DNA of 53,415 nucleotides, from the NCBI GenBank assembly GCA_027485995.1, contig JAIXPW010000011.1, positions 1 to 53,415 on the forward strand. The letters are read 5' to 3'. The notes under the pieces were generated by a model that saw only the letters and a list, made by a program, of their open reading frames with translations, was not told where the DNA came from and ran no database searches. Origin of the DNA: Verrucomicrobiaceae bacterium. GTDB lineage: Bacteria > Verrucomicrobiota > Verrucomicrobiia > Verrucomicrobiales > Akkermansiaceae. The position numbers were made by a program, and so were the translations under genes. Shown piece after piece: positions 32,121-43,100 of the stretch. Each line of letters starts with the position of its first letter. The first letter of the stretch is position 1.

Positions 32121-34823
32121 TCAGTTGGCGCGAACCTGGATGAAGAGCTTGGGTTGGGTGAGCGGAAGGGTGCCGCTGATCGTTGCTTCCACGGTTTCGA
32201 CCTCATCGACCGTTCCAGTCACCGTCTGCGATGAGGTGGCTCCGGTGTCTTCCGTCCAGTTGGTGAGGTCGGTCGAGGTCCAGACCGTATAGGCCAGGCC
32301 CGTGGAGGAAGGAGTCGCCCTGCGGGTGTAGCGGAATTTGCCGGTGGCTTTGTCGAGCAAGACGGCAATGGGATTGACGGAAGAGCCGCTGTTGGGAATC
32401 AGGCCGAAGGCGTATTCCTGGAAGTTGGTCAGTCCATCGGCATCAAGGTCGCCACCCTCGCTGCCGGCGGCGAGACCATAGAGGGAGCCCCAGGTTTCGT
32501 AAGGTGTCGCGTTGACCACGTAGGCGAGGTTGCCAGTGGTTGCCGAGAAAACCCACTTGGCACCGGTGACGGGAAGTTCCCAGACGCCTGGAGTCGCAGC
32601 TGGGCTGAAGGCACCGAGGGTGCTGTCGACCAGGGTGGGTGTCAGCACGGGAGTGGGGGTGAAGCTCGCGAGGTTGAAGAGATTCCAGGTGTTGCCGCCG
32701 GTGGCATCCGCAGCGCCAAGATTGAGATAGACCTTGCCGAGGAAGGAAAGGCTGGCCGTGGTGCTGCCGGCAGAGACGGAGTTGGTGATGCCGTTGGTGG
32801 ACGGGAAGAACTCCATCGAGCTGACGCTGCTCACGGTCAGCGCGCCGTCATTGACCAAGGTGTTTCCGAGGTAATTGTAAACAAGACCCGCAAGGTTGAG
32901 ATTGCCCGAACCATTTTTGGTGAGGCCGCCTGTGCTGCTGCCACTGCGGACCATGTTGATGGTGAGGCCGATGTTGCGACCGTTCGTGTCGATGATGGCA
33001 CCGCCCCCCGCGACGAAGGTGGTCTGGCCACCGCCGTAGGTTGTGATGAAGTCCGCGTTGTCCGCGCCGATGGCCTTGATGATTCCACCATTGAAGGTGA
33101 GCCAAGCGTAGTTGTTATTTCCTATCTCGCGATCTGCGACCCGGATGGAAGGGGTCTGCAGTTCGCCCCCGTTGAGGTCGATGGCGAAAGTGGCTCCGGT
33201 GTTGACCGAGCCATCCACACCGTTGGTGGCAGTGACGGTGCCGCCTGAAACCACGAGGCGGGCCCAATCGGGACTGGCCGACGCAGAGATGATCCGGTTG
33301 GCGGTGAAGGTGCCGCCGGTGATGGCCAGATTGGCACGACCGATCGCGGCGTCGCCGCTGAGGTTGACGGCGGAATTCACGGTGAGGGTCGGGTTGGAGC
33401 CGTAGCTGCCGCCGTTGGAACTGGAGCCCTGGACAGTCAAACTGGTGGCGCTCAGACCGTCGCCTGCCAGACCTTCCAACAGGCCGAAACTGGAGAAATT
33501 GGCCCCCGCACTGCCGACATTCACGGCATTGGCAACGATGCTGGAGTCCAGATACACGCTGCCGCCGCCGGTGGTGAAGTAGGCATTGTGGGTGGCGGAG
33601 TTGCTCCAAGTGGCACCGCTCCAATTCGCATCGATCGCGTCCGTGTTCCACGAGTTGGAGAGTTCACCGTTGTTCCAGATGTAATCCGGGCCAGGAGTCC
33701 AGCGCGCGAAAAGCGTAGTGTTCGCGCCGATCGTGAAGGTGTCGTTCGGACTGTAGGAGGTGCCGCTGCCATCCGCTGCGGTGTTCCAGCCATTGAAGGT
33801 GAAACTGTTCCTGCTGAGCGATCCTGAATTACCCAGCACGGTCACGGTGGAACCGCCATTGTAAGGGCTGCTCGCATCCACTGGAATGGATCCGGCGGTA
33901 TTGCCATTGCCACTGTAGGTCAGCGTGTAGCTTCCGACCGCAAGCCATTTGGCATAGAGCGTGGTGTTGTCGTAGATGGTGAAGGTATCGTTGGGTTCGT
34001 AGCTTGTGCCGCTGCCGTCAGCCGCAGTGTTCCAGGACTGGAAGTTGAAGCCGGTGCGGGTCATGGTGCCCGCGCCCACGACGGTGGCGGTGCCGCCCCA
34101 GGTGTAGGGACTGCTTCCGTCGGTCGGGACTGCGCCGCCATCGCTGCCGTTGCCGTCATAAGTGACGGTGCGATTGATCTCGGTCGAGGTGAGCGAGAAG
34201 TTGTCGATCTTCACCTGGGTGACCGAGTTCATGTTGACGAAGCCGGGCCTGTCCGTGACCCAGCCGACATAATTGATACCGGCGGCGGCCAAATCCGCTC
34301 CGCTGCGCGTGTAAGTGATCGTGGTCACCGTGTTGGATTTGAAACGGACCAGATGGGCTGTGTCGATGGTGTCTCCATCGGCTCCATTCCAGTTGTGCTG
34401 GCTGCCAGTGAAGCCCACTGCGAACCACGATTCACCCCATGAGCCGGCACCCGCGCCACCGAGAGGCGTCGTGTCGACGGTCATCTCGAGCTTATATATT
34501 CGGTTGGGATCCGGCGCAAAAGGGAGGAAGTTGCTGCTGGTGGGCGTCGCGACGCCGCTGTTGGCATAGGAACGCTGACCCCAGCCACCAACTTCAGCAC
34601 CGCTACCCCAAACAGCCGATGTGCTGCTGCCGAAGGTTCCGCTGCGGGTGGTTGGCACCGAACCGGCAAGGGTCTGGGTGTAGGCACCACCGCTATTGAT
34701 GTTCTGCTGGTCGTTGAAATCATCGAAGTAAATCGTGTCAGCGACCGCCGGCAGAGTGAGGGCGATGAGTCCCAGCAGTTTCGCGATGAATGCAAAGCGA
34801 CCGGATTTGTGAGGGTTTTTCAT
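32121..34823 (-). CDS. Surface protein: DDFND domain, two InlB B-repeats, beta-helix
   Basis: Secreted protein of 900 residues from ATG 34823 (the frame is open to 34862). Signal peptide MKNPHKSGRFAFIAKLLGLIA to LPAVA. The N-terminal domain (TIYFDDFNDQQNINSGG to VKIDNFSLTS) is shared with the PEP-CTERM protein. Two InlB/Listeria-Bacteroides repeats follow (TYDGNGSDGGAVPTD and TYSGNGNTAGSIPVD, each ending in LYAKW/LFARW), then a beta-helix region (VSGGTVTATNGVDG; TKNGSGNLNLAG) very similar to the start of the beta-helix/GH29-like fusion, and a C-terminal module (FQEYAFGLIP ... YTRRATPSSTGLAYTVWTST) shared with the metzincin-like protein. No catalytic motif was found. It is probably an adhesin or glycan-binding scaffold on the cell surface. 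Confidence 0.75.
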   Translation of the reverse strand: MKNPHKSGRFAFIAKLLGLIALTLPAVADTIYFDDFNDQQNINSGGAYTQTLAGSVPTTRSGTFGSSTSAVWGSGAEVGGWGQRSYANSGVATPTSSNFLPFAPDPNRIYKLEMTVDTTPLGGAGAGSWGESWFAVGFTGSQHNWNGADGDTIDTAHLVRFKSNTVTTITYTRSGADLAAAGINYVGWVTDRPGFVNMNSVTQVKIDNFSLTSTEINRTVTYDGNGSDGGAVPTDGSSPYTWGGTATVVGAGTMTRTGFNFQSWNTAADGSGTSYEPNDTFTIYDNTTLYAKWLAVGSYTLTYSGNGNTAGSIPVDASSPYNGGSTVTVLGNSGSLSRNSFTFNGWNTAADGSGTSYSPNDTFTIGANTTLFARWTPGPDYIWNNGELSNSWNTDAIDANWSGATWSNSATHNAYFTTGGGSVYLDSSIVANAVNVGSAGANFSSFGLLEGLAGDGLSATSLTVQGSSSNGGSYGSNPTLTVNSAVNLSGDAAIGRANLAITGGTFTANRIISASASPDWARLVVSGGTVTATNGVDGSVNTGATFAIDLNGGELQTPSIRVADREIGNNNYAWLTFNGGIIKAIGADNADFITTYGGGQTTFVAGGGAIIDTNGRNIGLTINMVRSGSSTGGLTKNGSGNLNLAGLVYNYLGNTLVNDGALTVSSVSSMEFFPSTNGITNSVSAGSTTASLSFLGKVYLNLGAADATGGNTWNLFNLASFTPTPVLTPTLVDSTLGAFSPAATPGVWELPVTGAKWVFSATTGNLAYVVNATPYETWGSLYGLAAGSEGGDLDADGLTNFQEYAFGLIPNSGSSVNPIAVLLDKATGKFRYTRRATPSSTGLAYTVWTSTDLTNWTEDTGATSSQTVTGTVDEVETVEATISGTLPLTQPKLFIQVRAN

Positions 34824-35114
34824 GAGGAACGTGGATGGATTTGGGTTGATTCTTCTCCGCATCGCCGAACCCCGAAAGGTTCAGAATCGGCAGACTGTTT
34901 GAGAATCTAGCAACCGGAGGCCTCAAAAAGCCATGGATTGAAGACGAAAAATCATGTACTTTTCCGACAGATCTGGCGATTGCGCCTGAACGAACGGGGC
35001 TCCTGGGATCGACCTGCGACCAACCGACCATGCTCTGAATCCCGGCAAAGGACCCTGGAAGCCCCCAGGAATCCCTTACACTTTTTCCTCTCATCCGACC
35101 CCAGTCGGCGATGT
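34824..35114. other. Longest gap inside the cluster, with a small hairpin
   Basis: 291 nt between the GH29 gene and the 32121-34823 surface-protein gene. GAACC (34867-34871) and GGTTC (34878-34882) form a hairpin around CCGAAA, and CCGA/TCGG can extend it outward with a bulge. No T-tract follows on the minus strand. The gap could hold an internal promoter, but no clear -35/-10 was found. Confidence 0.4.
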
Positions 35115-37196
35115 TCACTCAATGCGGTAAACCATGGCGAAAGGAAATCCAGCGGCGTCCGGATGGTGCACGACCAAGGCATCGTCCTCCTGCTCCCAGC
35201 GAAGACCAGGTTTGCCACCCAGCAGGGAAACGGACCGGACCGGCCGATCAAGCAGATTGGCGGCCTTGCCAAGCGAATGGATCTTCAGGGTAGCGCCCGC
35301 CTTTGGCACCGCCAGGATGAAGGCATAGACCGCTCCGTCCTTGCCCTGCGTGAATCGCACATCGGTCGTGGCCATGGCGGCATCGGCGTGTTCCTTGACA
35401 ATCGGCCCCGACGGAAAGGCGCGGGGAATCGAAGCAGTGGTGCCAGGGCCGAAACGGGCGTCCAGAATCTCAAGCGAGCCTCCGCCTGCGATGACCAGCG
35501 TTTCATTCTCCGCGCGAGTGATCGTCGCGATCCTGCCGTTGATCCTGTATTTCACTGTTAGAGATTTCGGAACTCCCGGCGCGGGGTCGCCACCGAGGTT
35601 CTGCACGCTCACGACGATTTCGCGTTTTCCGTCCGCCAGCAGCGAGCGGACCTGGGCGATGACATCCTTTCCGGCGTCCACCTTTCCGACCGATGCATCC
35701 TCGCCGATGATCTTCCACGCACTGCTGCCGTAGATCGCGGCGGCATTGCGGCGGGTGAACTCGCCGAAGTCCTGCCACATCCTTACGCCGCCGGGCTCGA
35801 GATCGCCCTCGGGCGTGAGGCCGATGTTGAGGTTGAAATTTCCGTCGCGCGAGATGGCCTCGATCATCTGGAAGATCATACTACGGCTATCGTAGAGCGT
35901 GTTGTCCTCGAAGAACCATTCGCCGACGGTGTTCTCCCAGACCCAGGGGTCGCGCTTGATGGGGCCGGTGTAGCCGTTCTCGTGGGGAGCCGCGATGCCC
36001 GTGATCCGCGGGCCGCCCTTGATGACTGCCATGCAATCCACCGTGCCGCCGTTTTTCGCCGCGCGTTTGTTGTACATGTGGGCGACCACCTTCACCGTGG
36101 CATCGCTGATCACACCCTTGGCCGTGCCGTGACCGGTGAAGGGTTCGGTGCCGTCGGTGTAGAGCATGTCCGGATCGTAGTCGTCCACGAACTGCTTCAC
36201 ACGGTGGAACCATTTGAGCGTGTATTCCCTGGCGAAGGCGCGGGTTTCCGGATGCACGAAGATGTCGCGCACCGGGGTGAAGAACCCATTGCGGATGTTT
36301 TGATCGGGAAGTGCCTCGGCTTGGAGGTCGATGCCGTAGAGGTCCTTCGGATCAAGACCGTCCCACCACTTGCCCTTGCCGTTTTCCTTGGTGCGGGTGG
36401 CGGCATCGTAGGGCACTCCCGTCCTGGGGCCGGTCTTGTCCGCGCCGAACGCGGGTTGGAACCACCACAGCGAGTAGTCGGCGTGGAATGCCATGCCGGT
36501 GCGGAACTTGTATTTGCGGGCCTCGGTGAACAACTCGCCGACGATGTCACGCTTCGGACCCACGTTGACCGAGTTCCATGGCTGGAACTTCGAGTTCCAG
36601 AGGTCGAAGTTGTCGTGGTGCGCGCCTTGCACAAGGATATAACGTGCGCCGGACTCGGCATAGAGTTTCATCAACTTCGCCGGATCGAAATTCGGCGCCT
36701 TCCACGCGTTCAAGACATCCATGTAGCCGAACTCCGAGGGGTGGCCGTATTGCTTGAGGTGCTGGTCATACATCCAGCGGTTGTTCGCGCGACCCTTGCG
36801 GCCCTCCGGCGGCTGCTGATAGAGGAAACGTGCATACCAATCGCCGTTGCGCCCCATCGACTGCGGCCCCCAGTGGAACCAGACACCGATCTTCGCCTCG
36901 CGCCACCAATCCGGCTCGTGCTTGAGTTTCTCCGGCGTGAACGATTTCCAGTCTGCTGAGAAAGGACCCGGGGCGATCCCGTCCGGAATCAGATAAGGAA
37001 CCTTCGCTTCATCCGGCGTGAGCGGTTGTTCGACTTTGCGGTTGCCACCGTAGGCGTCCGCAGGCGAGCGGTCGCCGTGGGTCTCGGCTTCCTTGGTTAG
37101 ATCGTCAGCTGACGCCAGTGCGCCGGTCATCAGGCCTGCCGCGCAGCTCAATGAAATGAGCCACGGGGAAACGATCATGGATGAGATGGACTTCAT
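35115..37196 (-). CDS. GH29 alpha-L-fucosidase, canonical type
   Basis: Secreted exo-alpha-L-fucosidase (retaining), 693 residues. Signal peptide MKSISSMIVSPWLISLSCAA to LASA (about 1-30). GH29 hallmarks are clear: KIGVWFHWGPQS (102-113), QGAHHDNFDLWNSKF with the substrate-binding His pair H193/H194, PDMLYTDGTEPF with nucleophile D348, and NFNLNIGLTPEGDL at the end of the barrel. The C-terminal 200 residues form beta domains, including the KSLTVKYRINGRIATITR region common in this family. It lies 16 nt after the GH78 gene. The catalytic sequence is much closer to known GH29 than the four GH29-like proteins downstream, so the cluster carries both types. Sub-specificity (1,2/1,3/1,4/1,6 linkage) cannot be read from the sequence. 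Confidence 0.9.
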   Translation of the reverse strand: MKSISSMIVSPWLISLSCAAGLMTGALASADDLTKEAETHGDRSPADAYGGNRKVEQPLTPDEAKVPYLIPDGIAPGPFSADWKSFTPEKLKHEPDWWREAKIGVWFHWGPQSMGRNGDWYARFLYQQPPEGRKGRANNRWMYDQHLKQYGHPSEFGYMDVLNAWKAPNFDPAKLMKLYAESGARYILVQGAHHDNFDLWNSKFQPWNSVNVGPKRDIVGELFTEARKYKFRTGMAFHADYSLWWFQPAFGADKTGPRTGVPYDAATRTKENGKGKWWDGLDPKDLYGIDLQAEALPDQNIRNGFFTPVRDIFVHPETRAFAREYTLKWFHRVKQFVDDYDPDMLYTDGTEPFTGHGTAKGVISDATVKVVAHMYNKRAAKNGGTVDCMAVIKGGPRITGIAAPHENGYTGPIKRDPWVWENTVGEWFFEDNTLYDSRSMIFQMIEAISRDGNFNLNIGLTPEGDLEPGGVRMWQDFGEFTRRNAAAIYGSSAWKIIGEDASVGKVDAGKDVIAQVRSLLADGKREIVVSVQNLGGDPAPGVPKSLTVKYRINGRIATITRAENETLVIAGGGSLEILDARFGPGTTASIPRAFPSGPIVKEHADAAMATTDVRFTQGKDGAVYAFILAVPKAGATLKIHSLGKAANLLDRPVRSVSLLGGKPGLRWEQEDDALVVHHPDAAGFPFAMVYRIE

Positions 37197-37212
37197 GGGA
37201 ATGGATCTTCTA

Positions 37213-40023
37213 TCAGCGCGCTTCGAACTGCCATTGACCGGGATCGACGATGAACACCGCGTGACCGTCCAGTTGAGGACCGGAGGTGAGGCCGGCCACG
37301 GATCCGGTTTGCCTGCCGTTCAACCAGACTGTCGTCCCGCGCACACGGACGGCCTTGAGTCCGAACTCCGCAACGGGAATGCAAACCGTGGCCTTGGTGC
37401 CTTCCGGGGATTCGAGCGCGAGGTTGAAACTGTCCGCCTTCCTGGCCATCTTCAGTTCGATCCTGCCTTTCACCGAATCGAACCCGACGTCCACCTTCGT
37501 GAGTCCGCCGAGCCGTGGTTTCACCTGATAGGTGCCATATCCCGGTGATGTGGGAGAAACACCGGCGACGTATTCATGCATCAGCGTGAGCGGGCCTCCG
37601 GTCCAGGCATGGTTCAGCGTGCCGTCGCGGCTGAAGAGCTCCCAGAGCGTGCTGGTTTCGCTCTCCACCATCTCCTTGTAACGCGACTGCATCCGTTGGA
37701 GCGCCGCCGTGGGTTCGTTCATGACGAACAGCGATTCGAGGACGTATTTCTCGATGTAGGGGCTGGCGTGGAAGCTGCCGGCGAGGATTTGTTTGATCGC
37801 CGGATACTTGTCGGGACCGGCGATGCCGGAAACCACGGCCATGCCCTGCGCGCGGTCGTCGGTGGCCCCCTTGTAACCCGGATCCCGGTAAGCGCTGCCG
37901 TTCCAGAACTTCGCATTGGTCGCGGCGATGACGGACGCGCGTTGCTTCCGATAGGCCGCGGCTTCTTCCGTTTTGCCGAGAACTCCGGCCAGGTTCGCGG
38001 CCCCTTCGAGTGCGAGACAGAACCACGCCTGGTCGAGCACGCGGATGTCCACGTTCTGGCCCCAGTCCGCCCAGTCCCAGCCGTTTTCCCCGGAACGGTG
38101 GACGATGAGCCCATCACCGTCGGTCTGCCAGATCGAGAGGTAATCACGGACATGCGGATAGAGGTCTGCGACCGTCTCCTTGTCACCGGTGTGCAGATAG
38201 TAGGTCCAGAATCCGTATTGCCCCACGCTCGCGAGGATCTGCTGCGGCAGCTCCTTGTCCCAGTTTCCTGCCGGGATTGGCGCGAACATCGTCTTGCTGG
38301 GGCGCTGCCAGTTGCAGAGGTTGTACATGCACTTGCGGATCAGCGAATGGCTTCGGGTGTCGAAGGTGCGGAACACCTGGGCGAGCTGGATGACGATGTC
38401 GCCCCACCACTGGGCGCGTTCGCGGTCCGGGCAGTCGAAGAAGGTGTCGCGCATGTTGATGTAGAGCGTGCGTTCGCATTTCTCCGCGAGTTTGTTTAGG
38501 AAGGGATTGTCGCAGATGAAGCGGCCGGTGAACTCGGTGTTGAATCCGCTCTCGCGGTATTTCAGCCCGAGGATCCTCACGCCCGCCGGGATCTGATACA
38601 CCACCGAGTGCCCGCTCATCCAGGCCGGGGTTTCGAACTCCTGATCTCCTCCCTTCGTGACGTATTCGGCAAGGATTTCGTTCAATGTGTTGTCCGTGCC
38701 CACGCGGATCATCAACCCGGCCGGGGCGGTAACCTTGAGCCACGGCGTGATCTGCGCGTTGTAGGGAAGCCGGGCCTTGATCGCGGGTCCTCCGCCCTGC
38801 TTGGGCAGGTCCGCAGCGTTCATATAGTCCTTCAGGCCGAAGTCCTTCCACTGCGGCACTCCACGCTGCCAGAGGCGATTCCAGGGGGCGGCCGGCGGAG
38901 CGCCGAATCCAACAGCGGATGCCCATGTGCGGTCATCAAACCCGGAGTCCATCCAGCCCGTTGGATCCAGTCGCGCGTCGAAGTGGACCGAACTTTCGGC
39001 AAGCCGGAAATTCGGCGTGTTTCCCGCATCGCCGAAGGCCGGATGCCGCAGGGTCCGCCATGACAAGTCTGTTAGAATCAGGGATCCGCCCGCCTCCATC
39101 TCAAAGATGAAGCCCGGCTTGCCGCTGCTCTTGTGGGAAAAGCCATCCTTGCCCCAGAACCACGCGAGCACGGCAATGGTGTTCTCACCTGATTTCAGAT
39201 AGGGAGCGAGATCCACGGCATCGAAATACGTGTCCTGCGGGTTGGGTCCGCGCTTCAGCCCTCCTTCCCGCACTGCCATCCTGCCATTGACCCACAGCCA
39301 GTATTTCGAATCCACGGCGATGCGCGCCATGGCCGTCTTGGGCACTTCGGACAGCGTGAAACCTTTCCGGTAACAGGTCCAAAGGTTCTTCGGAGCAACG
39401 CCGGAGGTCGTTCGAATCCCCGACCACGGGGCGGTTCCCACACCGCCCAACACCCGCACCGGTTTTGATGGTGCAGTGGTCGCATTCACGGAGCCATTCC
39501 ACGAGGCGTCGGTGACGATTTCCTTGACCGCTCCATCACCCTGTTCGATCCGGATTTTTCCGATCAATCCCGCTGCGTTCACCGAGCCCGACGCGGGATC
39601 GTTGTCCGCCTGCACGATGATTTCATTCCGCCCGGACTTGAGGGCGGACGTGAGGTCCAGGGCCACCGGATTCTGCCAGTCGTCCCCACCGCCGATAGCC
39701 CGGCCATTGAGGGTCACTTTGAAATGATTGTCGGCGGCAAAGGCAGCGACCGCTTGTTTCACAGGCGCGCCACCGCTCACCTCGATCTCACGGCGGAAGA
39801 GGCGCGCGCCTGCCGGAGCGCTTTTCAACGCGTCCACACCGGGTTCGTCCACCCAGATCCAGGATGCGCCTTGGATGTCCGCTGGAACAGGCAAGACCGG
39901 ACCGATCCACTGCGCCTGCCATGCGTGGTCGGATGGTTTTTCGGCACTCGCAAAACCCGTGCAAAGAAAAACGGCCGCCAACAGGCGGAAACGAATCGAG
40001 GGGATGCCAGATGGGACTCTCAT
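37213..40023 (-). CDS. GH78 alpha-L-rhamnosidase
   Basis: Secreted inverting alpha-L-rhamnosidase, 936 residues from ATG 40023; the signal peptide ends GFASA. N-terminal beta domains (AWQAQWIGP; WLWVNGRMAVREGG) lead to the (alpha/alpha)6 barrel with the family signature FFDCPDRERAQWWGD. D530, E535 and D542 show the same spacing as the catalytic-site residues D567, E572 and D579 of Bacillus RhaB, and E795 in STLWELFSRDG fits its E841. HAWTGGP and the C-terminal jelly roll (VRGTTVWLNGRQTG) are also typical. The frame is open to 40104, but the signal peptide fixes the start. It lies between the DUF4450 and GH29 genes and points to terminal or backbone L-rhamnose in the target glycan. Confidence 0.92.
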   Translation of the reverse strand: MRVPSGIPSIRFRLLAAVFLCTGFASAEKPSDHAWQAQWIGPVLPVPADIQGASWIWVDEPGVDALKSAPAGARLFRREIEVSGGAPVKQAVAAFAADNHFKVTLNGRAIGGGDDWQNPVALDLTSALKSGRNEIIVQADNDPASGSVNAAGLIGKIRIEQGDGAVKEIVTDASWNGSVNATTAPSKPVRVLGGVGTAPWSGIRTTSGVAPKNLWTCYRKGFTLSEVPKTAMARIAVDSKYWLWVNGRMAVREGGLKRGPNPQDTYFDAVDLAPYLKSGENTIAVLAWFWGKDGFSHKSSGKPGFIFEMEAGGSLILTDLSWRTLRHPAFGDAGNTPNFRLAESSVHFDARLDPTGWMDSGFDDRTWASAVGFGAPPAAPWNRLWQRGVPQWKDFGLKDYMNAADLPKQGGGPAIKARLPYNAQITPWLKVTAPAGLMIRVGTDNTLNEILAEYVTKGGDQEFETPAWMSGHSVVYQIPAGVRILGLKYRESGFNTEFTGRFICDNPFLNKLAEKCERTLYINMRDTFFDCPDRERAQWWGDIVIQLAQVFRTFDTRSHSLIRKCMYNLCNWQRPSKTMFAPIPAGNWDKELPQQILASVGQYGFWTYYLHTGDKETVADLYPHVRDYLSIWQTDGDGLIVHRSGENGWDWADWGQNVDIRVLDQAWFCLALEGAANLAGVLGKTEEAAAYRKQRASVIAATNAKFWNGSAYRDPGYKGATDDRAQGMAVVSGIAGPDKYPAIKQILAGSFHASPYIEKYVLESLFVMNEPTAALQRMQSRYKEMVESETSTLWELFSRDGTLNHAWTGGPLTLMHEYVAGVSPTSPGYGTYQVKPRLGGLTKVDVGFDSVKGRIELKMARKADSFNLALESPEGTKATVCIPVAEFGLKAVRVRGTTVWLNGRQTGSVAGLTSGPQLDGHAVFIVDPGQWQFEAR

Positions 40024-40119
40024 TGAATCAGGGATAAGGAATGCAGTGAAAACCAGATGCGGCCCGATGGGCGAAGTGAATCTTCGAAACCAAAGCGATT
40101 CCACCGCCTGGGCGCAACT

Positions 40120-43100
40120 TCATGTCGGATCAAGCACACTCACTCCCATGAGGCCGATGACCGCATCGAGGGACAATGTTTCCAAGGAGACATCCTTCAA
40201 CTCAACGCCGGGCCTGAGTTTCCAGCCATAGACCATGGCGCGGCAATTGGTGCCGAGCTGGACTAGTGCTGGCGGGACCTTGGGCAGGGAAAAGCCGTCG
40301 CGTTGGTAGTTGTAGTCCACGCGGCCGAATCCGCAGAGCGACCAGAAGTTCTCCGGTGGTGTTAGATCGAGCGTTTCCTCCAGGCCGTCGGCGTATTTGA
40401 AACGAATCACCGCGTTGGCGATCTTCGACTGCATCGGCGTGGTGCTGCCGGAGACCAGGAGCCAGATGGAATCGCCCTTAGCATTCACGGGCACGGTCAT
40501 GGATTTCGGCCAGTTGTCCCAAAGCGATGTGAAGGCGATGTTCTTCACGGGCTTCGGCTTGAGGAAACGCGCGTGCTGCGGGGTGACGAGATGCTCGCCC
40601 TGGATCAGGCGGGAGTCGTTGTCCGTTTCGTTTCCGAGCCGCTTCAGTCCGGCGGGCGCACCTTCGGGTTTCCAATCCGCAGGCCCCGAGACGGGTGAAT
40701 CCGCTTTCGCGCGGGCGGCGACTTCTTCGACTGTTAGAGCGCGCTCATGGACGGCAACCCGGTGGATCGCACCGAGGAACGGAGAGGTTCCGGGACCGCC
40801 GTGACCGATGCGCAGCGGATGCGCGACCCGCTGGATCGCCGGGAAGCCGCCATCGGTCCGCGAGGCCACCTCGCGTCCATCGACATACAGTTTCATGATC
40901 CGCGCGGCGGAGTCATATACCCCGGCCACGTGCACGGTTTTCCCGGGAGTGAGCACTTCGGACGCATTCACCTGGCCGTTCGACGTGATCATGCGCAGAG
41001 AGTTGCCTGGGAAGGTATCCAGCAGGAATCCGTCCAAGGTGTTGGGCACGCTGCGGTCGAGGATGCGTCCGCCCTCAGCGGGCATGGCGTCGGGTGTCAC
41101 CCACGCTTCGAGGGTCAGCGCCTTGTCCGGATTGGCGAGCGCCGGATCCTCCACATCATAGGCGGCGCTCTCGGTCACCAAGGCCTTTTCCATCGAAACT
41201 TCCGGGGTCCTGATTCCCCAGTGGGTGAAGGTCCATGCGCTCCATCCGTCGTAGCCGATGCGCATGGAAACCCGGTCCGGACGGGGGGATTCGTAGCGTT
41301 GTTTGAAGATGCTCCGGATGTCGCCATTGAACGCTGCGGTCATGTCCACGGGCTTCCATGTCGAGTTTTCGGGAGCTTCACGCAGCACCTTCGGATTCTC
41401 CGGAGCGGGCACATGGACCTTGGTGAGTTGGTAACGCGGCACATCGCCGGGGACCGGCTGGATTTCCAAACGTTGTCCGGGTTGTTCCGAAGTCTCCTCG
41501 CGGGAAAGGACAGGCAGTTCCCTGGATTCGCCGCTGGCATCAATCACCAGCACTGCGAGCCGCGTTTCCGGTAGATCGACGCGCAGCATGCCATAACAGG
41601 CCCAAGGTTCGATGGTGAACTTGACGGGTTTTCCATTCACCGTGACGCCATTCACCTTCGCGCAGCGGACGGGGAGACCGAAACGCACCTTCGCCGATTT
41701 TGTTAGGGCGAGCTTGTAGGTGTTGTCCTTGAATTCCAACGCGAAGTCCGGCGTGCGGATCGAGGCGTGGTCCCAAGCCGTCGGAAACGCCGGCTCCATG
41801 CGGACCAGCCCGTTCGGATAGTCCGGCCGGTAGCCAAACAAGCCTTCAACGAGAGCGCGCGAGTAAGCGGACACGATGTCGGCGAAATCCACCGCGCAGT
41901 TCGGGTGGCTGAGTCCGCCGGGCGAGATGCGGTTCACATTGTTGAAGCCGCCGGATTCGTTGCTGTATCCGGATTTCGGCACGCCGTCGCCATACATCGA
42001 TTCCAGCATCGTACCGCGCAGCAGGTTCCATCCTTCGTCACCCTGGCCGCCGAGGAAATATCCGAGCGCCATGCCGAAGTTGTCCCCATGATAGAGTTCG
42101 CGGATCGACCACTGGCCGGGCACGAAATTCGAGGTCTGCCGCATCTCGCCGCCATAGGGCAGCTTGAAGCGCTCCATCGCCCACTCGGTGTAGAACATCG
42201 CCTTCCACGCCTGTTCGGGAGTGGAGAGGCCGGACTCGATCGGCACGTGCTGGGCGTAGATCCACGCATCCGGCATCTGGCGCTTGTGGCCCCATGGCTC
42301 GACGTAGGAGGCGTATTGCCCGCGCTCCGGCATCCACAACAATCGGTTGACCGCCGCCTTGATCTTTTCCGCAGTGGCCCTGTGGCGTGCGGCCGACGCG
42401 TTGTCTCCCGCCCGGAGCGCCATGTCCGCGGCGGCGAGGTGGCCGTAATACACGTAGCCGGACTGCTCGGGCGTGCCGCCGCCATTGAACCAGATGGAAT
42501 CGTTCGGCCAGGTGTTGTTATAACTTTCGTAAATGCCATCGCCATCCGGATCATAACAATCCTGGCAGCGTTCCAGGTGCAGTTCCAACATCGGCCGCAG
42601 CACCTTCTCCAGCTTCGGGTCCGCGCTGGCCCTCCACGCGCGCACGACTTCATCGAAGAACTGGGTTTGAAACTCGTAGTGCGGCGGTTGTTTGTAGTCG
42701 ATGAAGCCCTTGCCGAAGAAACGCGAGTTCCCCGCCTGTTGGCAGCCGTTGGCCGAGTATTCGGCATGCTGGTGTTTTCCATCGTCCTCCTTCACCTGAA
42801 GGTTGCCCCAGAACTCGACGGCGCGCTGGATCTGGTCAGGCCAGCCGAAACAGATCGCCCCACCCATCGTGCGCCATCCGGGTTGTTGTTGCCGCCAGTG
42901 CGAGCCGCCATGCACGAAAGTCGGGTTCACGAAGATCCCTGCGGCCGCGGCCACCGCCATCGGTGCCCCCGCGTTGAGGTAGGGGTCGGGCGTATCGATC
43001 ACGAGCCTGCGGCTGAAATCCTTCGCGCGGGCCATGCCCTGCTGGAACGCCTTCACCGGATCCGCCACCGAGGCGGGATCGAGGGGCTTCTTCCTCAATA

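Noticed and set aside
34867..34890. GAACC/GGTTC hairpin as an intrinsic terminator
   Set aside because: The stem is only 5 bp in its core and no T-tract follows on either strand; kept only as a note on the gap.
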